Shown: piece by piece, positions 35,729 to 46,198 of the stretch
Layout: each line of letters starts with the position of its first letter
Position numbering within the stretch: position 1 is the first letter of the stretch
Assembly (NCBI GenBank): GCA_963757065.1
Contig: CAVWQC010000007.1
Span: 682,001 to 746,000, forward strand
DNA: 64,000 bases
Source: PNON01 sp963757065
Lineage (GTDB): Bacteria > Chloroflexota > Anaerolineae > Anaerolineales > Anaerolineaceae
Direction of reading: 5' to 3'
The notes under the pieces: model-generated
What the model saw: only the letters and a program-made list of their open reading frames with translations
The model's database searches: none
Told to the model about the DNA's origin: nothing
Made by a program: the position numbers and the translations under genes

Positions 35729-36142
35729 ATGTCAGCTAAAGAAAGCCTGATCCTTCCTGTCAGTATTCACACAAAGATTATTTCCAATATGGAAAAGCAT
35801 TTGCCTGAAGAAGCCTGTGGTTTGATAACCGGAAAAGGAAATCTGGCAAGACATCATTTTCCCATCAGCAATCAACTACATTCCCCATATAAATTTCAAA
35901 TGAATGGAAGCGAAATGCTCAACGTTTTTGAGTGGGCTGAAAAACATAACCAAATATTGATAGGGATTTACCATAGCCATCCGAATGGTCCAGAATGTCC
36001 TTCGCCAACTGATCTTGAGGAAGATTATTATCCGGATGTGATAAAATTGATTGGCTTTATGATATCTAACAAATGGGAATTACGAGCTTTTCGCAAAAAC
36101 AATTCCGGGTATATCCAAACACCTCTGGTCATTAAATCTTAA
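35729..36142 (+). CDS. JAMM/MPN+ metalloprotease (Mov34/Rad25-type deubiquitinase-like)
   Basis: A 137-residue JAMM-domain protein. The catalytic Glu is in EEACGLITGK near residue 28, and the zinc motif is GIYHSHPNGPECPSPTD (H-S-H-P with seven residues to S and D) near 82-98. These are complete, so an active zinc isopeptidase is expected. Bacterial stand-alone JAMM proteins often process sulfur-carrier proteins or cysteine-biosynthesis proteins with a C-terminal extension. No sulfur-carrier gene is adjacent here, so the substrate is not known. Confidence 0.88.
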   Translation: MSAKESLILPVSIHTKIISNMEKHLPEEACGLITGKGNLARHHFPISNQLHSPYKFQMNGSEMLNVFEWAEKHNQILIGIYHSHPNGPECPSPTDLEEDYYPDVIKLIGFMISNKWELRAFRKNNSGYIQTPLVIKS

Positions 36143-36205
36143 TGACAATATCTTGAATCCAAATGAATTCGCCGGTGTTAATTAATGCATAAGTCGGGAT
36201 AATAT

Positions 36206-36871
36206 ATGACAGTCTTAAAGATTATTACAGTGTTCATGCTTGCTTATTTGGTAGGATCGATTCCATTTGGATTGATCTTTGTAAAAATCCTCAAAGGTCA
36301 CGATATACGAAATATCGAAAGTGGACGCACCGGTGGAACCAATGCAGGGAGAGCTGCTGGAACTGGGGCTGGAGTTTTAACTGCTGTTATGGACTTTTTT
36401 AAGGGTTTTATTGCAGTTATGATAGCGCGGACAATGATGCCAGGGGCACCATGGATTGAAGCAATAGCAGCCATCTTCGCTATCTTAGGCCACAATTATT
36501 CAATATTTTTACTTGAACGACATGGGCCAGGAAAGTACTTCTTACGTGGCGGAGCAGGTGGTGCGCCATGTATGGGCGGTTCTTTTGGCTTTTACCCACC
36601 CAGTTTGTTTATTATTTTACCAGTTGCCATGTTGATTCTATTTGGTGTCGGATATGCTTCAATTACCACTCTATCCATTGCATTCCTGGCAATTGTCTTG
36701 TTTACTATCAGGGCAATTGCTTTTGGATCGAGTTGGGCTTATGTCTTTTATGGGGTAATTGCTCAAATCCTCTTAATTATCGCCTTACAATCCAATATTA
36801 AAAGACTTCTAAGCGGTAATGAACGCCTGGTAGGTGTTCGCGCCTGGTTACAAAAACGTAAAAGCAAGTAA
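36206..36871 (+). CDS. plsY: Glycerol-3-phosphate acyltransferase PlsY
   Basis: A 221-residue membrane enzyme that transfers the acyl group from acyl-phosphate to glycerol-3-phosphate, the first step of phospholipid synthesis. The first family motif is seen as GSIPFGLI...GHDIR..ESGRTGGTNAGRAAG, where most members have SGNxGaTNv, so the motif is slightly divergent. The second is GHNYSIFL with a following G-rich loop (LRGGAGGAPCMGG), which is less canonical than the usual GGKGVAT. About six membrane helices are predicted. It converges on the MBL hydrolase gene with 11 bases between stops. Confidence 0.85.
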   Translation: MTVLKIITVFMLAYLVGSIPFGLIFVKILKGHDIRNIESGRTGGTNAGRAAGTGAGVLTAVMDFFKGFIAVMIARTMMPGAPWIEAIAAIFAILGHNYSIFLLERHGPGKYFLRGGAGGAPCMGGSFGFYPPSLFIILPVAMLILFGVGYASITTLSIAFLAIVLFTIRAIAFGSSWAYVFYGVIAQILLIIALQSNIKRLLSGNERLVGVRAWLQKRKSK

Positions 36872-36882
36872 GGATCCTTTAA

Positions 36883-37740
36883 TTAAATCGGATTTGATTC
36901 TGGCAAGGGTTCATCTTCTGCATATAGTTGATATAAATACCATAAATTGCGTTTATGCAGATCGGCAGCTAATCCACCCAGGAAAACCCGGCTCTTCCCG
37001 CAAGACTCGATGTCAATTTCTGCCAGGTACTCTACTGGATTTTTTCGCTTAACTGCGGTTTTTGCTGCTTTCCGGATGGCATTTAGATAATTAAGGTTGT
37101 CTTTGCAGGCATCTTCAATTTCGCCTCGAAGAATGATATCTCCATGGCCTTGGACAATGTTTTCCAAACCCATCTTGCCAATTCTTTTAATGGTATTAGC
37201 CATTTCATCAATATCGCCATCAACTACAAATGGCAGAGGCATAAAACTATCTCCCGCAAAAAGAACACGGTCTTCCTCAATAAGGATACCTATTCCATCA
37301 ATGCTATGACCCAACATTGGCATCATGACCAGGTTTTTTTTCCCAACCCTAAGTGAAACTGAACCGGAGCTAAAAGTCAGGTGAGGAGTAATAATTTTGA
37401 CTTGCCGTAATGTCGGGTTTGATTTTTTTGCTTGTTCGAGAGCAGGTCTACCTTTTTCCATCAACAATTGCCCACACAGATCATGACCTATGATAGTAGA
37501 CCCGGGGAAAAAACTATTACCCCAACTATGATCTGCATGGTGATGTGTATTGATCACATAACGGACTGGTACATTTAACTCTGATTCTATAAAATCACGC
37601 ATGGCAAGTGTTTCTTCGGGTAACGCTAATGTGTCAATTAAAACGGCCCATTGTGGTCCGGCGATAACACCTGCAGTCACCTGGGCATATACACTGCTTT
37701 GAAACCAATAAACATTCTCTGAAACTCGTTCTCGCTGCAT
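36883..37740 (-). CDS. MBL-fold metallo-hydrolase
   Basis: A 285-residue metallo-beta-lactamase-fold hydrolase. The metal motif HHHADHSWGN (HxHxDH) lies near residue 61, with a further His in IGHD, an Asp in LFAGDSF near 167 and a His in VQGHGD near 198. The layout matches class B lactamase-like or quinoprotein-relay-like hydrolases; the substrate is unknown. No signal peptide is present. There is no clear Shine-Dalgarno at the ATG (the nearest is AAGTAGGAAAA). Confidence 0.85.
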   Translation of the reverse strand: MQRERVSENVYWFQSSVYAQVTAGVIAGPQWAVLIDTLALPEETLAMRDFIESELNVPVRYVINTHHHADHSWGNSFFPGSTIIGHDLCGQLLMEKGRPALEQAKKSNPTLRQVKIITPHLTFSSGSVSLRVGKKNLVMMPMLGHSIDGIGILIEEDRVLFAGDSFMPLPFVVDGDIDEMANTIKRIGKMGLENIVQGHGDIILRGEIEDACKDNLNYLNAIRKAAKTAVKRKNPVEYLAEIDIESCGKSRVFLGGLAADLHKRNLWYLYQLYAEDEPLPESNPI

Positions 37741-37863
37741 TTTTCCTACTTAGAATTAAGATGTCTTAAAAATAGCATAATTCTATGGAATTGTCAAAAA
37801 AACCTATATCTCATTAATTATTAATCATAATTTCCATTATTAATCACTAATCGATTAAATCAA

Positions 37864-37893
37864 ATGACACACCAAATTTTCCTGGTGTGTCAT
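37864..37893 (-). terminator. Rho-independent terminator of the CpXC gene
   Basis: A perfect 11-bp stem (37864-37874 with 37883-37893) and 8-base loop, 17 bases after the stop of the minus-strand CpXC frame, followed on that strand by a T-rich tract. Confidence 0.65.
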
Positions 37894-37910
37894 AAGTAGG
37901 TTGTATTATA

Positions 37911-39261
37911 TTATTTTGTCAGGTTTGACTGCATGGATAACTTTAAGACTAATCTGTTGATCTTTTTCAATTTCTCCACAACCTCAGGAGCTTCTTTTTG
38001 GGATTCAGCTTGTGTTATTAATCCAGGTAACATTTGAGTGAATTCCTGGGTGATTATTCCCGGATTATCTGCCAGGATTTTTTGCATAGAGGATTCATCC
38101 TCTGCTTCCAGCAATTTTTCAATAACTTCATATTCCGGAGGTGGTGTGGATGATTTCTGAATAATGTCAACGATCATTTGTAGTTTTGCCAACCTGGTCT
38201 GATCATTCTTCTGGTGAGCCAGATCCAATTGATTCTTAAGAACTTCAATAAATAGCTCATTTATTATCGGCAAGACTTGTTCCATAACCTTGGGAATATC
38301 CGGGGATTGTATTATCTTCTCGATCAGTTGTTCCACTTGAGCGGCCTGTGCTTGCATTTCTTTGTCAATCTCATCCACCATTTTCAGTATTGAGTCGCGG
38401 AGAGATATTAGCCTTTCTTTCTCACCAGTCTTCGCTGAATTCGATACGATCCGCCAGGATTTGGAAAAAACTATAATCCATGCCAGAACGGGTTAACCGA
38501 ACTAATGTTGCAATCCGGATTTCGGAAGTGGTGGAAATAATAAGGTCCAGCAGTTTCTCTCGTGTAAAGCCGGATTTACTGACTTCCTGCAGGGATTTAA
38601 CAGCCTCTTCAGCCTCGACTGCCTGTTTCTTCATTTCCTGCCCAATTTCTGTATTTTCAAGGAGCAACTTCTCAACCTGGATCAACTGTTCCATGCTTGC
38701 TTTATCCTGGCTCGCAGATGCTGACTCCAGGATCCGACTGAACAAGGAGAAGAAATTATCGTCCACCAGTTCTTTCTGGTTTTCTAAAATTGCCAATCTA
38801 TTTGAATCAGGCGAGGTCATCAATTCCCGAATCAAGGCTATTTTCTTTTCCTGATTCTGGATCATTTCTTTGGTGATACCATCGCTCTCTAAAATCTTTT
38901 CGATCATTACCTGCATTGTAAACATGGTTTGCGGTCGTAAAATATAAGCTTTTCTTTTTTCAAGGGGCAGTTTGTTGACAGCCTGATTTATCAATGGACC
39001 AATAAGCTTTTCCTGTTCGTTTACAGGCAGCCCTAATTCAGGAGGGAAGAAAGTAAGAAGGAGTTCCTTCTCAGGATCATGATAAACCAACGGAGTGGAA
39101 AGAGTTCCTTTGAATCCACAATTAGGGCAGTTAGCGATATTAAACTGACCAGAAAGTAATTTTTGTTTAGCCTGGGGGTCAATATTTGTGTCAAAAAGCT
39201 GATTAATATCTGCCATGATAGGTTGGTGGCAGCGTGGGCAGGAAGTTCGTGTTTGAGGCAT
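37911..39261 (-). pseudogene. CpXC domain protein, one frameshift
   Basis: Two adjacent frames (39261-38422 and 38381-37911) that join into a 449-residue protein if one base near 38427 is removed: the first frame ends ...IEFSEDW and the shifted frame continues GEKERLISLRDSILKMVDEIDKEM. The N-terminal CpXC zinc-binding domain has CPRCHQ near residue 8 and CPNCGFKG near 45. The rest is helical and rich in charged residues, probably coiled coil. The function of CpXC proteins is not known. The reconstructed ATG has AGAGAG upstream and the gene has its own terminator. Whether the shift is real or a sequence error cannot be told from the sequence. Confidence 0.8.
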
Positions 39262-39332
39262 ATTATTCTCTCTTTATTTTTTTTATGAAGGATTATACCA
39301 CTTGGGTTTTATACAAATATTAATGTTATTGA

Positions 39333-40889
39333 TCATCGCGGCAAGGAAAAACTGATCCGTGTTCCTTGATTTTCATCCCTTTTTTCTATCCAGATCCGAC
39401 CGCCATGCGCTTCCACTATTGAACGGGCAAGATACAATCCTAATCCTGCTCCTTTGGTATTTCTGGCAGCTTCTGGAGAGCGGTAAAACCGATCAAATAC
39501 ATGAGGGATATCATTTGTTTTTATTCCGGGACCGTCGTCACTTACGCTAATTATTACTTCATCGGATAAGCTCCTACCACTAACCTGGATGTTACCATCA
39601 GGAGCATATTTTATCGAGTTAGTAATCAGGTTGCTGAGGACTTGCTGAAGGCGTTGTTCGTCTGCAAGAATAATTGGAAAACTATCGGGAAAATCATAGG
39701 TTATCTTATGCATACTGGTCTGGTTTCCCAACCTGTTTATCAGGCGTTTGACCAATTCAGGAATGGAGATATCAGTCTTTTTTAATGTTAGTACACCAGA
39801 TTGCAACCGCGTTGAATCCAAAAGATCTTCAATCAATCCAGTTAAGCGATCAGCTTCTTCCTCAATGACAGCCAGGCTATCGTCTACGATCTCACTATCC
39901 CATTCCGCATCTTTCCGGCGTAATGTTCCTACATATCCTTTTATCAAAGCTACAGGCGTTTTAAGTTCATGACTTATGATCGAAATAAACGTACTTTTCA
40001 ATTCATCGGCTTCACGAAAACGGGTAATATCACGTACCGTAGCAATGATATTTAATAAACCGCCATCTGAATTGAGGAGAGGTGCATATGTGATTCCTAT
40101 GGGAAGAGGAGGGTAGGGATCAGGTCTTACCAGGTCACCTTCTACATAAAGATAAGCCTTTTTGCTTAATGGCCATCCACCTTCAACGGCTTTCTCAAGT
40201 GTTATCCCTTGTGGTGGTTTAGCCCAGTGAACAATTTTTTCATGCTCCTGATTGGATACCTCAGCAACTGTTCGCTGGGATAGAGCCGCAAATGATGGAT
40301 TACACATCGAAATAGTTAATTTGGGCGATAGAATGAGGATTCCATCTGCCGCAGAATCCAGGAGACCATCCATTCGATGTTTCTCTTCTGTAACCTGGCG
40401 ATACAGTTGAGCATTGGCGACCGCTACTGCAGCTTGATTTGCAAAACTCTTCAATAAAATTCGATCATTACTCGAAAAAGTCCCCATATAACTGCGGAAA
40501 ATAAAAATAACTCCAATAACCTGTCCGCGGGCTACAAGGGGAATTCCGACACCAGTCAGTAATCCGAAGCTTGCCAGGCTAACGATCTGATTGATGATCC
40601 GGCTGATAGCAGGAACTTCAGTAGATTCTGGATCCTCTTGATCAGGTAACTGTTTGAGTAGTGGTTCAAGAAACCGAATTAATGGTACACCAAGGCCATC
40701 AGCAACCGCCAGTCGCCATCCTTCATGAACATCCCTCAATGCGATTACACCCGCCTGTCCGGCGAGCATCTCCAGCGAGATCTTTAATATTCTGCCAAGG
40801 ACCTTATCAAGATCCAGTTCTTCTGTGAGAGCTCGGGCAATTTCAAGCAGGTAATCCCTTTGGCGAACACGAAAATCAGGAAGCATCAT
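39333..40889 (-). CDS. GAF-PAS hybrid sensor histidine kinase
   Basis: A 518-residue soluble sensor kinase if started at ATG 40889; the frame is open 22 codons further into the aminotransferase gene. In order: a short helix with RQRDYLLEIARALTEELDLDKVL, a GAF domain (about 30-180), a PAS domain (about 190-300, opening DGLLDSAADGILILSP), HisKA with SIISHELKTPVALIKGY, and an HATPase with NLITNSIKYAP, DDGPGI and GAGLGLYLARS. It starts one base after the aminotransferase stop, so it is likely cotranscribed. No response regulator is next to it. Confidence 0.9.
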   Translation of the reverse strand: MMLPDFRVRQRDYLLEIARALTEELDLDKVLGRILKISLEMLAGQAGVIALRDVHEGWRLAVADGLGVPLIRFLEPLLKQLPDQEDPESTEVPAISRIINQIVSLASFGLLTGVGIPLVARGQVIGVIFIFRSYMGTFSSNDRILLKSFANQAAVAVANAQLYRQVTEEKHRMDGLLDSAADGILILSPKLTISMCNPSFAALSQRTVAEVSNQEHEKIVHWAKPPQGITLEKAVEGGWPLSKKAYLYVEGDLVRPDPYPPLPIGITYAPLLNSDGGLLNIIATVRDITRFREADELKSTFISIISHELKTPVALIKGYVGTLRRKDAEWDSEIVDDSLAVIEEEADRLTGLIEDLLDSTRLQSGVLTLKKTDISIPELVKRLINRLGNQTSMHKITYDFPDSFPIILADEQRLQQVLSNLITNSIKYAPDGNIQVSGRSLSDEVIISVSDDGPGIKTNDIPHVFDRFYRSPEAARNTKGAGLGLYLARSIVEAHGGRIWIEKRDENQGTRISFSLPR

Positions 40890-40890
40890 A

Positions 40891-42210
40891 TTATTTATTG
40901 TTTTCTGCAATTCGAATGGATTCATCCAATATGGCGAGGCCTTGATCCACCTCACTGCGTGTAATGCATAATGGTGGAGAGATACGAATCACACTCTTAC
41001 CACACCCAAGTAACAATAATCCCCGTTCAAAAGCGAGGTCCACAATTTGGTCTCTCAATTTTGGAGCAGCCTGCTTTGTAACCGGATCGCTTACAAATTC
41101 AATTCCGATCATTAATCCAATGCCTCGGACCTGGCCAATACTGGGATGGCGGGTTGCTATTTCACTTAATGCATCTTTCGTGTAACTTCCAACTTCTGAG
41201 GCATTAAGCATCATCCCGCCTTCTAATAAGTCCAAAGTAGCCAGTGCAGCTGCACACGAAATCGGATTCCCACCATAGGTATTTCCGTGTGATCCTTTTG
41301 GCCAATCCACTATACTTTTTCTGGCGATCATTGCACCCAGGGGCATTCCAGAGGCAATTCCCTTGGCAGTACAAATAATATCCGGTTCCACTCCGAAGTT
41401 TTCAATGGACCACCATTTCCCGGTCCTGCCTACACCTGCCTGAACTTCATCAGCGATCATGAGAATATCATATCTGTCACAAAGTTTTCTAAGGGCAGGG
41501 AAAAAACCAGGCGGGGGTACGATATAACCACCTTCACCCTGGATAGGCTCAAGGAGAATTCCGGCAACATCATCGGCTGGTACTATTCGTCCGAGAATTT
41601 GTTCTTCAATGTATCTAACAACAGTCTCTCCGTAATCTTCCCCCGGGTCAGATTGCAGGATCGGATGATAAGGATCAGGAAATGGAGCATGAACAACCCC
41701 GCTCATCATCGGATAAAAACCACGGTGGTAAGAAGATTTACTTGCCGTAAATGTTACAGCTCCCATCGTACGCCCATGGAATCCACCAAGGAAGCCAATA
41801 AACTCTGTTCTTTCAGTAGTATATCTGGCAAGTTTAATCGCTGCTTCTACACTCTCAGTTCCAGAGTTGGTCATGAAGGAAATAGCTGGCTCATCAAAAG
41901 GAGATATCTGATTCAGCTTCTCACCTAATTCCACCCATTTCTGGTGATAAAAATCTGACGAAATATGTATAAATTTTTCTGCTTGTTCTTGAATTGCTCT
42001 TACAACTTTTGGATGACTATGACCTGTTGACGTTACTGCTATCCCCGCTGCAAAATCCAGAAACCGGTTGCCATCTACGTCCCAAACTTCTGACCCTAAT
42101 CCATGATCCATTACAAATGGATAACCCCTTGGGTAAGAAGGAGAAATGACAGCTTGGTCGCGCTCCACCAGTGCGCGGGCCTTTGGCCCTGGTAATTTCA
42201 ACGTTTCCAT
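40891..42210 (-). CDS. Class III aminotransferase (acetylornithine/4-aminobutyrate type)
   Basis: A 439-residue PLP-dependent aminotransferase. It shows GTESVEAAIKLAR (phosphate binding), GGFHGRTMGAV, the IADEVQAGVGRTG metal-free Asp that holds the pyridine nitrogen, and the AKGIASGMPLGA segment with the Schiff-base Lys. NTYGGNPISCAAALATL follows. Class III enzymes transfer an omega-amino group from ornithine, GABA or related amines; no neighbouring arginine or GABA genes narrow this down. GGAGGAAATTT precedes the ATG. The histidine kinase follows with one base between. Confidence 0.9.
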   Translation of the reverse strand: METLKLPGPKARALVERDQAVISPSYPRGYPFVMDHGLGSEVWDVDGNRFLDFAAGIAVTSTGHSHPKVVRAIQEQAEKFIHISSDFYHQKWVELGEKLNQISPFDEPAISFMTNSGTESVEAAIKLARYTTERTEFIGFLGGFHGRTMGAVTFTASKSSYHRGFYPMMSGVVHAPFPDPYHPILQSDPGEDYGETVVRYIEEQILGRIVPADDVAGILLEPIQGEGGYIVPPPGFFPALRKLCDRYDILMIADEVQAGVGRTGKWWSIENFGVEPDIICTAKGIASGMPLGAMIARKSIVDWPKGSHGNTYGGNPISCAAALATLDLLEGGMMLNASEVGSYTKDALSEIATRHPSIGQVRGIGLMIGIEFVSDPVTKQAAPKLRDQIVDLAFERGLLLLGCGKSVIRISPPLCITRSEVDQGLAILDESIRIAENNK

Positions 42211-42436
42211 TAAATTTCCTCCGGATTATTCGAGTATGCAGTTATTAATTTATTCAGATAACAAGAAATAATAAATTTCCTCTACAAAATTATATCATTT
42301 TATCGACTTGCCCTTAGGAAACACCTAAATCATCCGATTAATCATCAATATGGAGATTATTTGTAATTTCCAACTTGCGCCTTTGATAAAGTAAGAGTAT
42401 TCTAGCTATATAGCATAAATACAATGTGAGGTAATT

Positions 42437-43480
42437 GTGTATCTGGAAAACTACGATCCCATATCAATGCTTGTATCCAAGCAAACTTTTGTAAAACAAG
42501 CACGATTTCCGGTTATTGATGCTCACAACCATTTAGATAATGAATTTGGCGGCGGATGGATCCATAAACCAATGGAAGAAATTCTTCAGGCTATGGACGA
42601 AGTTAATGTTCACACATTAATTGATCTGGATGGTGGGTGGGGAGAGAAAATCCTTCAAAAACACTTGGAAAAATTTAAAAGTACTCTATCGGAAAGATTC
42701 CAGGTTTTTGGTGGAATAAACTGGGAAGGGTGGAAGACTTATGGGAATCGATTTCCGGAATGGGCAGCCAAACGGATGGGCGAACAAGCAAAATGGGGGG
42801 CATCTGGTTTGAAAATATGGAAAGATCTCGGTCTGAATGTAAGGGATCAGAATGATCACCTGGTTGATATCAATGACAGGCGCTTAGATTTGATCTGGCA
42901 GACAGCAGCTGAATTGAAATGGCCGGTTATGATCCATGTAGGTGATCCAGCCGCTTTTTTTGAACCCATGGATAACAGGAACGAACGATGGGAAGAATTA
43001 ATCTCAAAAACTGAATGGCATTTTCCCAGTCCTCCATTCCCATCACTTATAAAATTACTGGATAGTTTTTCATCCATGGTGGGTAGAAACAAAAAAACTA
43101 CTTTTATTGGTGCTCATGTTGGATGTTATGCTGAAAACCTGGCGTGGGTGGGAAAGATGCTGGATAATAATCCGAACTATTATATAGATATTTCCGCAAG
43201 GATAGGCGAGTTGGGTAGACAGCCTTATTCTTCCAGGAGATTTTTTCATAAACACGCCAACAAAATCCTATTTGGACTGGATTATGGAATAGATAGATCC
43301 TTATATCAAATCGCTTACCGATTTCTTGAAACTGACGATGAATATTTTAATTATTCCAACTCGAGTATTCCAACCCAGGGCAGATGGGCAATATATGGAA
43401 TAGGATTACCAGACGAGGTTTTACGTAAGGTATATTACGCGAACGCCAGCCGGGTTCTAAATATACCAACCCCACTTTAA
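42437..43480 (+). CDS. Amidohydrolase-related protein (ACMSD-like family)
   Basis: A 347-residue amidohydrolase-2-type TIM-barrel protein. DAHNHLDN near residue 29 gives the HxH metal motif, IHVGDPAAFF near 167 the strand-5 His, FIGAHVGC near 218 the next His, and FGLDYGID near 281 the terminal Asp. These four elements are as expected for a mononuclear metal decarboxylase or hydrolase. The start is GTG with GAGG 8 bases upstream. It is followed by an MFS transporter 41 bases later on the same strand, so the two may form an import-and-degrade pair for an aromatic or carboxylated substrate; that is inference. Confidence 0.82.
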   Translation: MYLENYDPISMLVSKQTFVKQARFPVIDAHNHLDNEFGGGWIHKPMEEILQAMDEVNVHTLIDLDGGWGEKILQKHLEKFKSTLSERFQVFGGINWEGWKTYGNRFPEWAAKRMGEQAKWGASGLKIWKDLGLNVRDQNDHLVDINDRRLDLIWQTAAELKWPVMIHVGDPAAFFEPMDNRNERWEELISKTEWHFPSPPFPSLIKLLDSFSSMVGRNKKTTFIGAHVGCYAENLAWVGKMLDNNPNYYIDISARIGELGRQPYSSRRFFHKHANKILFGLDYGIDRSLYQIAYRFLETDDEYFNYSNSSIPTQGRWAIYGIGLPDEVLRKVYYANASRVLNIPTPL

Positions 43481-43521
43481 TGAATTAGTAAATACTAAAT
43501 TGAAAGAATTAATAAGGAAAT

Positions 43522-44793
43522 ATGAAACCAATCATTAAGCCAGATCTCATTATTGCGTCTATTGGTATCAGTTTGATATTTGCCCTTGCAGGTGACTTGA
43601 CACTCTATGCGGTTCTTCCTGCTGTTGCCGTCACGGAAGGTATTCACCTGGCAAATATTGGGCTACTCTTAAGTGCTAATAGATTCATCCGATTTATTAG
43701 CAACCCGGTAGTTGGTTTTCTACTCAATTCGCGCCGCAGGAAAAACTTTCTTGTCGGTGGATTAATGTTAGGGGCAATAACAACCCTTCTTTACCAATAT
43801 TATGATAACTTCTGGTTATTCCTGACCGGTAGAATTCTTTGGGGTGTTGCTTTTTCTCTATCATATATCACTGCATATTCCATGGTGATGGATATAACAG
43901 AAAGCCATCAACGTGGACGAGGATCAGGTCTACTTCAGACATATTACCTCATTGGACTGGCAGTCACTCCATTTGTGGGGGCTTTGCTCAATAATTGGTT
44001 TGGTTTTCAAATCACTATGCTGATCTGCTCCATGTTCGGTTTTATTGGAGCTATTGAAGCCTGGATTTTTGTCCCTGAGACTTTACCTAAAGTGATTCCA
44101 ATTGATGAAAATCAACCACAAGACCTTCCTGTCCAAATAAATAGACCCTTTGACCTATTAGTCGTGATTAAAGAATTAAGAAAATTTGAAATAATATCCG
44201 GAAATCTGATCTATGGGCTTACTTTCTTTGTCGGAGAAGGTATTTTGCTCTCAACGATTACTTATTACTTTTTGTATGAATACGGAGCAAACGTAAACCT
44301 GGGATTTATCTTAATTCCCGCAGCAACTGCAGGAGGAATTATTTTAGGACTACGAGCTGCTGCTTCAGCAGTTTTTGCCCCTCTGGTTGGAAAAGCATCT
44401 GATAAATCGGCAAATCGATGGACGATCATCGCTCTTGGTGCCATGGCAGGAATCATTGGATTAATTATCATCATCAATATCAAATCACCGCTTATTTTTA
44501 TTTTAGGAACCATTATTTTTGCAATTAATGGAGCAGTTATCCAATCAGTGATACCAGCAATATTAATTGACAGCCAAAAAAATGGCCGAGCTTCATTTGT
44601 GCTGGGGATGATGGCGACATCAGCGGATGTTGGTCTTGCATTGGCACCAATGGTTAGTTATGCAATATTAGAGGATTATTCGATCTCAACCCTTTATTAT
44701 GGTGGGGTGGTCATTTTGGCGGTTAGCCTATTCTTTGCAGCAAATGCCAGCATAAGGACAACGTTAAGAGAAAAAAGGGATTTTGCCGACTGA
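43522..44793 (+). CDS. Major facilitator superfamily transporter
   Basis: A 423-residue protein with the usual 12 predicted membrane helices and a central cytoplasmic loop (about residues 190-225). The N-terminal loop 2-3 segment (GFLLNSRRRKNFLVGG) corresponds to motif A, with the usual basic residues. Helix 5 has GSGLLQTYYLIGLAVTPFVGALL, typical of drug/sugar-proton antiporters. The substrate is not predictable. It follows the amidohydrolase gene closely. Confidence 0.9.
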   Translation: MKPIIKPDLIIASIGISLIFALAGDLTLYAVLPAVAVTEGIHLANIGLLLSANRFIRFISNPVVGFLLNSRRRKNFLVGGLMLGAITTLLYQYYDNFWLFLTGRILWGVAFSLSYITAYSMVMDITESHQRGRGSGLLQTYYLIGLAVTPFVGALLNNWFGFQITMLICSMFGFIGAIEAWIFVPETLPKVIPIDENQPQDLPVQINRPFDLLVVIKELRKFEIISGNLIYGLTFFVGEGILLSTITYYFLYEYGANVNLGFILIPAATAGGIILGLRAAASAVFAPLVGKASDKSANRWTIIALGAMAGIIGLIIIINIKSPLIFILGTIIFAINGAVIQSVIPAILIDSQKNGRASFVLGMMATSADVGLALAPMVSYAILEDYSISTLYYGGVVILAVSLFFAANASIRTTLREKRDFAD

Positions 44794-44842
44794 TAGCAGA
44801 CTTAATTCCTTTAATGGATTAGGGTGATCTCGTTTCGATAAA

Positions 44843-46198
44843 TTATGCTACCTGATGAGTGAGATAATGCACCCATTTTTTTGAGCGGAACCTGTTATAA
44901 AGAAGTACCAACTTAATTACTTCTTCAAATGCTACAGCAATAACCACCCAATACACCTGAAGATGCAATAGATTGGCGGCAACAAATGCTGCAGGAACCC
45001 CGTATAACCACATTGTTGCAAATTCTACGAATAATCCAAACCTGGTATCTCCACCCGCCCGAATGATTCCAATGAATAGAACCATATTGGTTGATTTTAC
45101 CAAAATGGAAACTGAAAGGATTGTCAGAATCAAGTGTGCGTAACTTCTGGATATCTCTGAAATCTTATAAATTTCTAAAATCCATCCTTTGTTAAGCAGA
45201 ATTAAGATGCCCATAGTTATGGCAGTAGCAAAACTGATATATAAGATCCTTTTTCCATAGTTGAGAGCTTCTTCCAACTCTCCTGCACCAATTCGCTTCC
45301 CGATCATGATCGCACAAGCATTCCCTAGTCCAATAAAAGGAACAAAAGCCAGATTTTCTATGGTTGAAGAAATATTGATTGCAGTAAATGATGAAGTCCC
45401 AATATGCGCATAGATGGAAGCATATACCGAAATTCCCACCGACCAGATGAGTTCGTTAATTGTCACTGGCAGCACTGTGGTTAAATACCGCTTAATAAAT
45501 TCAGTCTTGATCGGAAACACGATAGCAGGTTTGATGATTATGCTCGATGAAAAGATCCGTACAATAACAATTATTAATATTAGTTCAAATATCCTTGCAG
45601 TTGAATTTGCGATCGCTGCACCGTTTATTCCAAGAGCGGGAAGTCCTATCTTACCGAATATTAATATGTAACCGAGTATTGTATTGAAAGTCAGGATTGC
45701 TCCACCCACGAACATTGGAATCTTCACATTTTCAGTACTTCGGAGAACTGCATAAATTGCATAACTTATTCCAGTGAAAACAAAACCGATCGAGTACAAT
45801 TTCAGGAAGTGGCTGCCCAATTGGATCACGTTCGGATCCTTGCTAAAAAGACCAAGAATGAATTGAGGAGCAATTTGTGAGATCAAGGTAAAAATAAACC
45901 CGAGCGCAATATTTGCAATTAGGTTTAGGCTGAGCACTTTCTGGATACTTTCTGTATCATTTTTCCCCCAGAATTGGGCAGTAAATATCGCCGAACCACT
46001 GGTCATTCCAAAATATACCAAATTTAAAATGAAATATACCTGTGTTGCCAGGCCGACAGCAGCTACCGAATTGTCTCCTAACTGGCCGACAAGCATCAAA
46101 TCTACCATTCCCAATCCGGCAGTAAAAAGCTGCTGGATCATGATTGGTATAGATAGTCTTAATAGGGTTTTATAAAATGAATTATTGCTGTTTAGCAT
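44843..46198 (-). CDS. MATE family efflux transporter
   Basis: A 451-residue MATE transporter with 12 predicted membrane helices in two homologous halves. The first half opens IMIQQLFTAGLGMVDLMLVGQLGDNSVAAVGLATQV, the family signature; the second repeats the pattern near residues 240-290 with INISSTIENLAFVPFIGLGNACAIMIG. These proteins export cationic drugs or metabolites using Na+ or H+. It converges on the MFS gene, with about 50 bases between the two stops and no obvious hairpin. Confidence 0.93.
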   Translation of the reverse strand: MLNSNNSFYKTLLRLSIPIMIQQLFTAGLGMVDLMLVGQLGDNSVAAVGLATQVYFILNLVYFGMTSGSAIFTAQFWGKNDTESIQKVLSLNLIANIALGFIFTLISQIAPQFILGLFSKDPNVIQLGSHFLKLYSIGFVFTGISYAIYAVLRSTENVKIPMFVGGAILTFNTILGYILIFGKIGLPALGINGAAIANSTARIFELILIIVIVRIFSSSIIIKPAIVFPIKTEFIKRYLTTVLPVTINELIWSVGISVYASIYAHIGTSSFTAINISSTIENLAFVPFIGLGNACAIMIGKRIGAGELEEALNYGKRILYISFATAITMGILILLNKGWILEIYKISEISRSYAHLILTILSVSILVKSTNMVLFIGIIRAGGDTRFGLFVEFATMWLYGVPAAFVAANLLHLQVYWVVIAVAFEEVIKLVLLYNRFRSKKWVHYLTHQVA

